Assembly (NCBI RefSeq): GCF_041296385.1
Contig: NC_091016.1
Location: 18,141,497-18,205,496, forward strand
Direction: 5' to 3'
Origin: Aphelocoma coerulescens
Taxonomy: Eukaryota; Chordata; Aves; Passeriformes; Corvidae
Length of the DNA: 64,000 bases
Position 1 is the stretch's first letter; the number at the start of each line of letters is the position of its first letter. This document shows positions 12,261 to 24,700 of the stretch, in pieces. The notes beneath the pieces were generated by a model. It worked only from the letters and a program-made list of their open reading frames with translations. It searched no databases and had not been told where the DNA came from. Made by a program: the position numbers and the translations under genes.

Positions 12261-14401
12261 CTTGTGTGTGTACCTGGTGCAGGGGCAAGGTTTCTTACCT
12301 TGGCTGACAGTGGGGTAGAGAAGTGTTAGATATCCCAGCTGCAGGTTCTCTTCTCAGGTCCTGGAGAGCCACGGCTGCAGTGTAGACATCAATAAGAGAC
12401 CTAAGGGGCCTGAAGGACAGGTTACAGAAGCTGCCTTAAACCTCCTGTGTCAGCATTTGTCTTAAATATACCCTAAGCAAACACCCCCATCCCTAAATGG
12501 AAATTTATGGCCTAAGGAATATAAACCCCCAAATCTCAAGTGCTTGGACAAAAGCCTCCAGTCTGCCATTTCAGCCAAGGTTAATGTTAAACTAAGAGAA
12601 ATGGCAATATTTTGTGGACACTCTAAGGGTGCTTTAGCTTTAGGTAGGGACTACACAGAAGCTGTTCACATGACTGGTCGTGGGCTAAATGGCTCTGTAC
12701 TGCAAAATTAGTAATAACAGAAGTCTCTCCTGTAATTCAATTCATTGAGGAAGGATATATTACTCTGTACGTATTTTGAGGATAACCCAAATTCTTCCTT
12801 ATAAAATAGTACTTTAGAGCCTAGCAGAGCAAGCTGTAAGACATCAGTTATGGAAGAGCACCCGAATGCCACAAGCACAGGAAAAATGACCCATGTACTG
12901 GTGGCAGAAATATTCTGTAACACGAATCACAGCCCACAGAATAAGGTTACTAACGCACAAAATCTCTCAGTGCCACCCCATAACATACCTGTGCTTGTGA
13001 GATCTGGGACAGCTGAATGCTGGTTGGACTGCAAGCTTGTAAGGTGAAGTAGCATAGTGGCTGCTGCTTAGTATTCTCCATCAAAAAAACCCCAGAGCTA
13101 CCCTTGAAAAAAACACGAACCAAAACCCAACCAATTACCTCAAACACCATCTGTCCCAAGTGGACTTGGGTGCTATGTTGGGGGTCAGGAAAACCGCAAG
13201 CACTTGCAGGAAGAGACAGAAAATGAGGTTTCTTGGGGGCTCAGGGTAAATTCAAGTTTACTGATTATAATAAATCAAAGGAACTTGTTCTGCTCCTGCA
13301 GACTTCAGGTACAGTGGTTGCAGTGTGCTCTTGAGACTCCAGCTACGCTTAGGGCACATTCAGCAAAAGCAGTTGTATTTGTTACTGTCACCAAAATTCA
13401 ACATTAACTCTGATCCAACACATCAGTACCCAAGGAGAAATGCAGCCTCTCAAAGAAAAGATGTGCATATTCACATTGCCTACATGAGTGGCACAAGTGA
13501 CATGTGAAAGTACATAGAGACACTTATCACAAATGACAGATCTTTCTATGATCTATTACCCTGCAAAAATTAAAAAAACCCTACATCAACAGAAAACATG
13601 TTGGAGAGCACACTTAGGTATCCACATGTAAAAACCATCACACCTAAGGAATCAGAGTTGAGATTGGAGTGTGGTGGTTACTGCAATGTATTCTGTGTCC
13701 AGTAAGAAATAAGGTTGTCATGTAAAGCAGGTTCCCAAACCCTTTGGTATCTACTAGCATTCACAACTTCTCTCTCCCTCAGTTTGGGATGTTTGCTATC
13801 TACAGGGCCAAATTACCCTCCTGGTGTTTAGTACTGGGAAGTCCTGCCCCTCAAAAGCATTCAGTGCATATGCTGAGCTTGAGTCCCATCAGAGCAGGAT
13901 GGGATCACAGCAGAGATGTGCAGAGGGAGCAGCAGGCACATGAGTATAGGGGTGCAAGGAGATGGCTCCTTCTTCCTGAGTTAGCTGTAGATCAGATTAG
14001 TTCCTGTCTGACTAAACTTATGTACCTTAAATAAGGCTTTGGCACCTTTCTCCGTTTACATGAAAAGGGTGGTGAGAGAGGACTCCTTTCTGTCTTCTGT
14101 ATCAAACAGATGGTAACACCACAAAATAATGAGTGACATAATTACAAAAGCAATTGCAGGGACCACTATGATGTTCTATTGCATTCTGAGAGGTAAATTT
14201 TCCTGGGTAACTCAGCTAAATTACTGTTTATCATTATTTTATAGTATCCCTTGTAAAATTTTTAATACCTTTTGAAACAGCTACTCACCTTGTCCTCATA
14301 ACATTTCATTTTCAGCAATTAGCTTCTCTTAAAAAAATGACCTGAGACCATCTGCAAAAAAGTTTGCATTTTTGTGAAATATATCAACTCTCATAGGTCA
14401 A
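12261..14401. other. Gap between the convergent MIXL1 and LIN9 3' ends
   Basis: AT-rich sequence with no repeat I recognise and no supported gene. It is bounded by the MIXL1 poly(A) site on the left and the most distal plausible LIN9 poly(A) signal on the right. Confidence 0.5.
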
Positions 14402-15628
14402 TTTATTCAGTTACAAATTTCATTGAGAATAAAAGATTTATGCATTTCTCTTAATTAACAGAACAAATTTAGCTAAATATAAACTCTGCACTAAAGTTTT
14501 GCAGTGGCACAATACCAACACAGAATACAGAAGCATCTTTAAACTATACAAAATTTTAAAATTGAAAATAATCCTGTTTACATATTCTTTATACATTAAC
14601 ATATAAAAGACCTTATTTAATGAGGCATCTAAAAGAATCAAAAACATCTCTACAGCTATCTCTGAAAATTGATATCTGGAAACAATTCATTACACAGAAG
14701 CTTTACAAGACTATTTAAACAAACCAATACACACTTTTTACAAGATTAACATTCCAAAAGGTATAGGCAGGTTATCACTTCTTATTTTTGCAGTTTACCT
14801 CACTGGTTATCTTTAATTATAAAAATCTTCATATTTATATATGCTGAGTATTGTTGAATAACCAGTAATCTAATTTAAAACTTGTGCAAAACAAACAAGA
14901 ATTTGGAAATACGTTTAACCAGTCACTTATATAAAATACCACCTAAAGCACTTCTTTTGCCCTGTGTGAAAGGAAAAAGCCATAACCAATCTCTTTCTGT
15001 AAAGTTACATTTTATATTCCTTCATTAGACTCCTTCTATAAGTTATGATAAATTAAGAGTTCCAACAAGACATTGACTGATTGATAGACCTGCCCAATAT
15101 CCTCCAGTTTACAGCTTATGTTTGCTGGCTGTACCCTGCTGCTGCTTCCTTAGATCAGGAACACTCGCCTTCCCAAGGGCTGACCTGGCAGCTCTCAAGA
15201 CCTACACAGAGGTGGAGCTTTACACAACAAAGACCTGCCATGTGGCTACTAACTCGAGCCATTTCCTCTTCACCACTTCTAACATACCAGGAGATCCAAC
15301 AGCAAGAGGTGTGCAGAACTAATCTGAACTTTTAAAAACGAAGTTCAAATTATACGAAAATATGCTTTCAAGTTTATTCTAATCAATGCAATTACTAAGA
15401 GATTACCAGTCAGCAAAACTACTGCATGTGAATAACAAATGGAGAAATCTAACGTAACGCTGGCCAGTAGTGCTGGTTTCCTTAAGAAGCAGATACAATA
15501 TATTTAAAAGGGTCCTTTATGAGAGGTTTTCTCTTCCCTTTTCTTCTGGCAGTTAGGGTATTTGGTGAAGCCTATAGAAAGGAAGATGATTTTCCAGAAC
15601 TACTTGCTGTACACTTGAAAGGAAGTTT
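14402..15628 (-). other. LIN9: Probable LIN9 3' UTR
   Basis: AT-rich sequence downstream of the LIN9 stop. On the - strand AATAAA occurs at 15373-15378 (about 250 bases after the stop) and at 14402-14407 (about 1.2 kb after it). Either or both could be used; the outer limit is therefore inferred, not seen. Confidence 0.45.
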
Positions 15629-15734
15629 TCAGTCTCTGTTGGTGTTATTAGCTGCAAAAGCATGTAAATTTCCCATCTGGCTCAGACCACTCTGAATATG
15701 TGCAACATGGATCTCAACATTATTCTGAAAACAA
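15629..15734 (-). CDS. LIN9: LIN9 coding exon 15 (last)
   Basis: Residues 509-543 and TGA (15629-15631). Acceptor TTCTTCCCATAG. It encodes the conserved LIN9 tail [20 protein letters not shown] and ends NNTNRD. Confidence 0.96.
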
Positions 15735-18700
15735 CTATGGGAAGAAAAGAAGGAAAGAAAGAAGTGTTAAAGCCCATATGTAAGAGTTGTGTCTGAATAT
15801 CTCTACAGTAAAAAATCAAGAGGTGAACACAGCCAGTACAAAAATTCAGATGAATCGGAGAGCAGAACACACAAATGCAACTTGACAGAGAAATAAGGGA
15901 AAACAGAACTTGCACAAACAGCTGCATGAAATCAAGAGTTATTGACTTGGGCACTTAAAGTAAGGTTTTAACATGACCAGAGCTAGTGAAATTAAAGTAT
16001 TATGAAGAGATGCTAAAATGGCCAAAATAAGTACCATGAAATGGAAACATCATCACTTTCTTTGCTGGGTACATCAACCTTGACTTGAATCAATTCCAAT
16101 ACGCAATTTGCAGGGTTGATTATAAAGTAATTTCACTAATGCTTGAGGTTTGGTTTTGTTTTTCCTAATGAAAAATGCTATAAAACAGCATTTCTCAATA
16201 ACTATTTTAAAATCAAAAGGCCATCTTACTACCTTTGGAAAAAAATTTTAAAAATTCATGTGTACAGCCTCCCATTATTATGTAGTACAAGTAGTAAGGA
16301 TATAAAAAAATACTTTGCATTTAGGTTTATTTTCTAAATGACTTAATTTAGCAGCATAAAATGCTGGTCACAAATTGTTGGAGGCTGGAGGGTACTCCAG
16401 ACAAGTATCACTATGCTCTTGCTACCACATTCTTGCTATTTTTATGATGCCTCCTCAGGCACCTGCTTGTGACAACTGTTGAAAAATGGCCCATCTAGAC
16501 TAGATTGGCCTTTGATCCGGCACAACATGGCCACTTTTCTGTTTCTTGGCTTAAAATCTTGCCAATGAAAGCTGCTCAGAACCTCTAATTGTCTCATATG
16601 CCACCTTTTGACATTTATAGACAAGAGGTTGAGTATGCCAAAAGAATAATGAAATGGTGCTGTTCTCTGGTGTAAGATACTTGTATTACTAGTGGGATTT
16701 CAAAATCTGACAGTGTTCTAAAAAAAGTTTTTGGCTGTCACAAATTACTAAAGTACAAGAAAGTCTAGTTATTGCTGCATCAATTTATCACTTTTTAACA
16801 TATTATTTCACTGATAGGTTCAAACAGAAAACTGCTCATTTCACATTCCCTATAAGAAGCCCCCCTTTTAGATGGAACCCTTCCTATAAGCAGAAGTTAG
16901 CAGATTAAACACCTTAATTATAATCAATGTTCACCTCTAAAATACAATAAGAACTGCCTACTATCACGAAGTATTTAATTAAGAATTAAATATTCCAAAA
17001 GTAATACCTGATATTTGAGGAGTCTATTGAATTCTTAATGTCGTTTAATGAATCTGTTAGTGATTTAAATTCAAAAGAATTCAGATCACCTCCTTCTGCT
17101 AGACACTGTAGGAGAAGAAAACAAAAATCTCACAGTTGGTATTTCTCACAGTTGAGCACAAAAACTGGCAAAGCTTTAATACTGTGTATTGTATGGGAGA
17201 AGCTGCTTTGTGCAAACTTTTTACCTTAATTTGCAGTAATATTGCTGTAAGTCTAGAGATAAGATCAGTTAAATTTTCACTCTCAACACAGAGTTGTCCT
17301 GTTGATGAGGTATTTGCTTGTCTGACGACCTCCTGAGCTTCCTCTTCACATCTGCGCCTCAGATCCGTGGGCTGGTCAGCAGGCTGGAGGCCCTGGTCAG
17401 GAGCAAGCTGCAGAGATACGGTGTGGAGAAATTAAGAGTGAAGATGTCCTTTGCATCTGGTGGATGTGTGAAATGAGATGATTTCAAAGACAGTTCATGT
17501 GTACACAGTACACAGTGTTTGTTCTTTAGATATGTCTACTTAAGAACAGGCCACAAGTATCAGGAAAAGTGCCTGTTGCTCAAAGGCAGACACAGAGAAG
17601 GAATCCAGTACAGCTACCAAAAGTTTCATTTCAGTGTGACCCCCACCTAATGCCCTACTCCCAGGAAATTCTATTTTCTACTTAGGTTGAGCAAAACCTC
17701 CAAGTACACAGAGATTCCAGCAAAATCTTACCTCATAGCAATACTGTTGAACTTTATGCAAAACTTTATTCAAGTCTTTGTTGAGTTGTTCTAGATCTAG
17801 CACAATAGTTGCATATCTCCTCTGAAACTCAATGCCTATTGGCATGGAATAGGATTTCTGTGGAAAACACAAAGCATATTAATGCAATACTATACAGTTA
17901 CAGATTTTGAACTCAGCAAAAGGAGTTTTTACTTGAAAATTATATTGAGATATTTGAAATCCCAGCGTCAAATAGAAAAACATTAACATACAAAATATTA
18001 AAACACAGTATTATTACTTATAACTCCAAGGGAAACTGTGTAGGTAACAACCATACTTTTATTCCCTTCTTGAAGTGCTACAATAATCTATGGTGGTAAA
18101 TGCTACAGAAGATGACTGTGGTCTGACCTGCTGATTTCTCCAGTAGCTGGGCATGGCTTCTCTCTACTGGTTGAGCAGAAAACTATCCTGCCAGCAGAGG
18201 AACAGTACAGGACAATATGGCCTCGACCACCTCTGCTGCAGGATGGGAGGCACATTTGGTTAGTAAGTTATTGGTCACTTGAGGATGACTCAGTGCTACA
18301 TACCTTCTGTTACAGCTAAAAGTTCTGCCAAAAAAGAAAGTTACTAGAGCTTATATTTGGTAACAGTATTTTGTAAGCACAATTTTCCACAAAAAGAATA
18401 AATACCAAAATACAGTACCATTTTTCTTACACTCTTCAGAATACAGCTTGATGTTGTTTGGGTGATATTTATGAAATTGAAACAAAACATGTAATATATT
18501 ACAAAACTTCCTCTACAAGTTGCCTCTTGCAAGAGAAGCTTGACGTAGTCCCAGCCACAAGACTGAGATACAGGTACCTCTTACAATCAAAACTTGTAGC
18601 TGTAGTTTTTATACCACAAGATAAAGTAAATTGCAAGTCAAGAGAGCCTTCATCAGGAGGATTCCAGTCAAAAACTCAAAAGGTTTCAGTTAGGAGTTCA

Positions 18701-21700
18701 GTTTAAAGCTCCCCATTAAACTTAATCACTGAAATGATCTCCAGGGACTTACAAATCTGAATACCAACTTAACAGGGCTTTAAACTAACACCATAATTTC
18801 AGAATGCACTGGAAAGTAGTATAAATTTGGCATACTTTCTGCAGCTCTGAACATCCAAAATCCAATCTTTCAGACCTTCTCCAGTGACCAGTTCCCCTAG
18901 AGCAGACTGAATTACTCCAGGTTAGCTGTGAAAGCTGCAGACAATTGTGAATTCTGTATTGGAGAGGAAAGGCTAAGGGCATTCCATGCTAGTGATGACA
19001 AAAGAAGTATTTCTCAGCACCAGGACTATTTCTGACCTGGGCACAACCCAAGACCTGGAAACACCGATGAACAGCTAAACTGGCAGACAAAAGATGGACG
19101 GCTTTCAGTAGATGGAAGCAGGTAACACCTCTGTCACCAAGGATCTAAATGCTTCTCTGAGACAACCAGCATTACCCTTACCTTGTTTTTATTGCAGGTC
19201 CTTTTAATTCATATTTGTTTATCCAAATGTTTACTGTTTTATGTACACAGTAATTTGTTTATAGCCTGCAACCCAGACTGATATAGCGATGCCAAGAAAA
19301 ATGAGACAGAAAAAGTGCAGTTGCATATATTAATATCTCCTCTGAAGGCATCTCCTGACTTGTGTAAATTTAAATTTATTATTATTGCCAGATAATAATG
19401 GCCTACATTCAGTACCATTTCTGATTTTTGTCAGTTCCATTTATTTCTATATTGAATCAATCATTAAACAGAAGTCTTCATAAAAGGATTACTTTAAACC
19501 AAACAGCAGTGTTACTCTAACAATTATCAAATGACAATTGTATGAATTATTACCAAAGTCTGACAATTAAAGTACACCTGAGTAAGCTCAAAAGATTCAA
19601 TTTTATTCATGTTCTGGTATGTTATTGATGCTGAAGTGAAGTGAGGCCAGAAAAAGATTCTCATTCAAAGAAAATATATTTTAAAGAAGCAACACATACT
19701 CAGTGGCACAAACATAGATGGGATTGCCAAGGGACAAAGAGGATTAGAAGACAGGCTAAGAATATGGCCCAATAGGAAGGTATCACATCCTCTATTTTTA
19801 TCAGGACAGCCTTGAATAGTAATGGTGCTTTATGATTGCTGGTTTACAAAGGAAATAGAGCAGCAAAGAATTTCAAAGTATCTCAAAGTCCTTATCCAGG
19901 TTACAATTGAGCTAACATTTTTCAAATTTAGCATCTATTTCTAGATTCCCTTCCCACTGCTTTTTTGCTCTTTCAAGTTTGTGGAACAAGAAGAGCAAGA
20001 AAAGTAACAGCACAGTTTATTTAGGACTTGGTAGCTGAGCTAACATCTGGGTTCTTGCTAGAGGAAGGCTACTGTCACTCCTTTGGATCTCCTCATCTAT
20101 GCAAAAGTACAAATATCTCCAAAAAAAATTGTTTGTTTTAAGAAGAGTTTGTAAATTTCATTATCAGAGTTACAGGTTGCAATGACATGTTTTAAAGTTA
20201 CTTCTCTTTGCATCTAGTTTATTACTAACACATAAAATTAAAAGACAAAATATTTGATATGCAGGAAAAATAATGTAGTAACTGAAATGATAACAAGGTT
20301 TGAAGAACAACATCATGGCATAGAAGAAAATTACAGAGAGACAGGGATGGGGCAGTAGGAAGCAGAGTAACAGAATGCACACGATCTTTGAAGGCACAGA
20401 GAGACATCTCACCACAATAAATCACATCCTTCAACACTCTAATCTTTCACATGAAAAAAAAAATCAACTGCTTTGTTTCAAGAAATAAAAGAGACCCCTT
20501 TTCCTCTCCACAAACCTTCTGGATGTTGCAGAGACAACAGCCTGGATGGATGCTGGCAGAAGGTTGAGACTGAGAGCTTTTTGCTCTCAATTTATAGCCA
20601 TGGGTGGTAGAAGAGCCACTCTTATAATTTTGATTTACTGACTGCTGATTAGATAAAGTTAGCAAGAAAAACCATTCTGCTGCTGCTGCTAACTATGCAG
20701 TAGCTGCTGTGGTACTGTAACTCTAAATGCCAGTCAAGGGCACTCAGAACTTCACACAGAAAATCTCTGAAATGAGTAACTGCTTTAACCAGAAAGCTGA
20801 GATAATAAGCCCGTACCATCTGCAAAACAGTATTATCATAAATGTCTTACCATATAAACTTGTACTCCAAATTCTCAAAGTACATAGTATTTCCTTACTT
20901 TACGTGTTAACTGACATGTGCTATCCCAATGTTAACATTAATCAGTCTCCAAAGCACAATGCTTTCAAAGGAGAATCATATTTGAAGCAATGACCTCTCT
21001 GACTTGCCTTTAAAAACAGTAAGACATTTCATGTCATAGAAAGTATTAAATACAGATTTTATTTAGATTACACTCCTAATTGTATTTATTTGCATTAGCT
21101 GCTAAAGCATATCCTGTTTTAAGAACCAACAAGAGAACATTCTCACCAGCTTTTCTGCTTCCGTATTCATCTCTCTCAATTGTTTGATGTGTTCCTTCTT
21201 GATCATAAGGATTTTCGATAACCTGGTCTAAAACAAAGGAACTATTTTTAGAAAGAATAGGTCCTTAAGCAGTTTTGAAATGCCACAGAACTTCAAGATA
21301 AAAAACCATACCTGTTTCTTTCATAATTTAAAAACGTATTTCGCAGCTGTTGATCAAGTTAAGATGCAGAAATAAAAATTAATTAAAATTAAATGATAGA
21401 TTTTCCAGAGATTTTTAAAGCGTTTTCAAGTGCCCTAAATTGATGAGTGCTAAAATCCACCAGCTGAAATTCCCTATAGGAAGAGCCCAATATAATTTAT
21501 GGCCAGCTAGAGGCTGAAGAACCTTTTTTTTTTACAGGCTGAAGGAGAGCAAAGGGTGTTACGGTCATGATACTACAATTAGTATCACTCACCTTACTAC
21601 ATCTTTTTTTCCACACAGTTCTCACCTGTGCCCTCGACTGAGCACCAGCCCTTTGTGTAAACTCCTGCAGTAAAACCTGGTATAGAGATTGGATCTGTTA

Positions 21701-24700
21701 TACAGAACAACTCTGGGCTTTCCATTTCCCTCTTTTGTAATGGGAATACCCTGTGTCTCCTGCCCTGGGGACCTAGTAGGCTGAAGTGGAAATCACTGGG
21801 AGCATTCTCAACACACACATCACTCCTAAAACTATTCATACTCTAGGGCCCTGAGAGAAATCCTAGCTTCACTACAACCAGCAGCACTTTTACTACTGGA
21901 ATAAACAGAGCAAAATTTTCAGGTTTTATGAATTCCAGAGGGGTTAACTCCATCCTAGTAGTGAAATATGTGACTGGGAGAAATAGGAACTCCTAGTTCA
22001 ACATACATCTGATTTATATATAATCCCTTTTGTGATTTTTAAGTTCAGTCTTAATGCAGCCAGGTTGCTTGCTCTCAGAAATTCTAATCAGAAAATTGTT
22101 CCAGGATCTCTTTCAGCTAATGAGGAATATTCTGGGAATTTCCATGCTAAATGCATTCTTTTTCACTTCATAGCAATTTGTTCCATATTGCCAAACAGCC
22201 AAACCTGTTTCTCAGCTAAATATAGTGTTCTCTCCTTGTATTTATCCCTGTTTATTCAGAGACAATAGAAGCATCTCGTCCCCACTGTTTTTCCACTGGA
22301 CTAATTGCAACTTGAGCCTTTCCAGACTCTATTTCCAAAAAGGGATCTTCATCTCTTAAACTTTTGTGGCCCTTTTTGTATCTTTTTTCCATTCACCAAC
22401 ATCTTTCCTGTGTTTGAGCACAGGAAGCCTGTAACAGTATTCTGAATGACACATCTGTAAACTAAACCTGTAAAATGGCATCAATACTTCTCTCTTTCTA
22501 CTCCAAATATTCTGCCAGATGCATCTTATGAGCTGATGGTGAGCCATGGTCAGAGGCATGTTGCAGAGGCAACACTGCATGGGTTATCAGCCTCCCAGTT
22601 CCAGCTGCTCATTTCTGTCCTTGTGCTGTCCCCCAGTGCCTGTGCTGAGCCAGCACTTGCATTTTTGCTCTTTGCATTTTGCATGAAGAACCCAATCACA
22701 GAAGAGATAATGACAAAGAAATAAATTTAGAAGGGACAAGAACGAAAAGGTTTAAAATTGTTACTTGTGAGCTGGATTCTCTCTCTGATCTTGCTTCTAA
22801 CACACCACACAAGTGTTCATGTTGCCAATAAAACACCTGGGAGGAAGAAAAGCACTGTACACCATCTGCCACTGCTGCCAAAAAGTTACCTGTCAAACTC
22901 TGCTGTCATCACTATCCAGCAGTGGCCTAACACATTCTTCTCCTTCATGAAGTTGATGAGTCCCCAAATCAATGCAGAATATATAATTTATTCCCTGAAT
23001 TTTCAAGGCATTTGATTCTTAACTTCTACTTTGACATGCAGACATATGTGAGGATGCAGAGTGCTAGTTCTCCATTTGATGAGCTTGGATTTTCTATTAT
23101 ATTCATCCTATTCCAAGATACATTCCAGGGATCAGGATAATCTGATTCTAAGAAAACTGTAACTTTCACTGAATCTGGCATGCCCACCAACTTTCTCTCA
23201 AGGGTACACTTTATTACATAGACCTCCATTTTCATTTGCCAGTATCATCAGTGAATGCTGTAATTCAGTCTAGCCCTATTTGTCTTGAGAAATTCTTGCC
23301 TAACAGCTCTATTTTCAGCATAACTCATCCTGTTTACTGTTGTAATTTATATTTCTCAATAAACTGGAAACAAGTTTTTAGTACAATGCTTTTTCACGTT
23401 AAAAGAAATGAAGGAAAAACTCAATGAGAATGTTTAGATTTTCAGTTCTGATTTCATTTGTTAGACATAAAATGAGCCTTTCAAAATGAAATGTGTGATA
23501 ACTTACTATGGAATATTTTCAAAATTTTCATAAGGAGAAAACAGTCGAAAATCGAGTACCCGTTTTCAGATTGTTCCTCCTGCATTTAAGTCGGGAAGAT
23601 CCCTCCTTTCCTCACATGCAGACACCAGGTCACTGCTGTGCCCGTGCTGCATCACCACACTCCCTCTACCGGGCATGCAGCGACCCTGCCAACATCTGCT
23701 TTGTCCTACAGTGCTGCCTTCTAATCGAGTATTTCACCCCAAAACAAAAAAGGAAGCAGGGAGGAAGGAAAATAAAAAAGCTGTAGCTCAGTGCTTGAAA
23801 AAACACCCTCTAAATTTTAATACCGACTAGAATGTAAGAATGCAATCTATCGATTTTGACCTGCCGTAAGTGTATGAAATATTTAAGGATGCATTACATA
23901 ATGAATTAAGCATGAAAGGGTTTTTTTAAATTTATGACTCATTTATTGCTGACTTTATTCTTAATATCATGTTAATTTTTGAGCCAGTCTGTTTCTAATA
24001 CCTGTTAGTCCACAGTCTCAGATGTCAAAATGTAGCAAGTAGTAATTAATATAAAGATTTTAAAAAACTAAGTGTAGAACAATGATTAAAATACTTATTA
24101 CAAGTCCTGATGTTTGCAACTGAAAGTTATAGGTAAAGACCTATAAACCCCTAACATTTACTTGTCATGGTTTTGGATACACTTCCTCTTCTACCAAATT
24201 AATTTCAGAGAAGGGAAATAAGGGGCTGGGTTGAAACCTAATTCAAGGTGTGTTCTGTCCAAAATTCTTCCCATAAAATTGTTTCTTTGTGGTCTTATAA
24301 ATAACTGCCTGGCAATGGTTTTCCAGAAAGTTTTCTTGGAATCAATTGTTTTTTGACCATTTACTTCCTGAATAACCATTAAATCAAAACAGGGTTTTGA
24401 TTTTTTAGAGTACCAATGTATCAGAAAAGCTAGAACATCCTGAGCAGTGAGCTTTAACATAGAAATACATCTGGACTGGTGAATACAGCACAATCAATAA
24501 TCAGCATTCACCACTCTCATGTATTTCACAACACCAAATTCCAGTACCTCCTCAAACTTCTAATTAAAAAATTGATTCTTAAAAATAATGCTTCCAGTCC
24601 TTCCATAAATGCTTAAGCCCTGTGATTCTTTGTTGTTGCTCAAATAGACACAATGCCAAAAATCTGTGGACTGATTTTGTTCAAAGTATTTTGAAAATCT

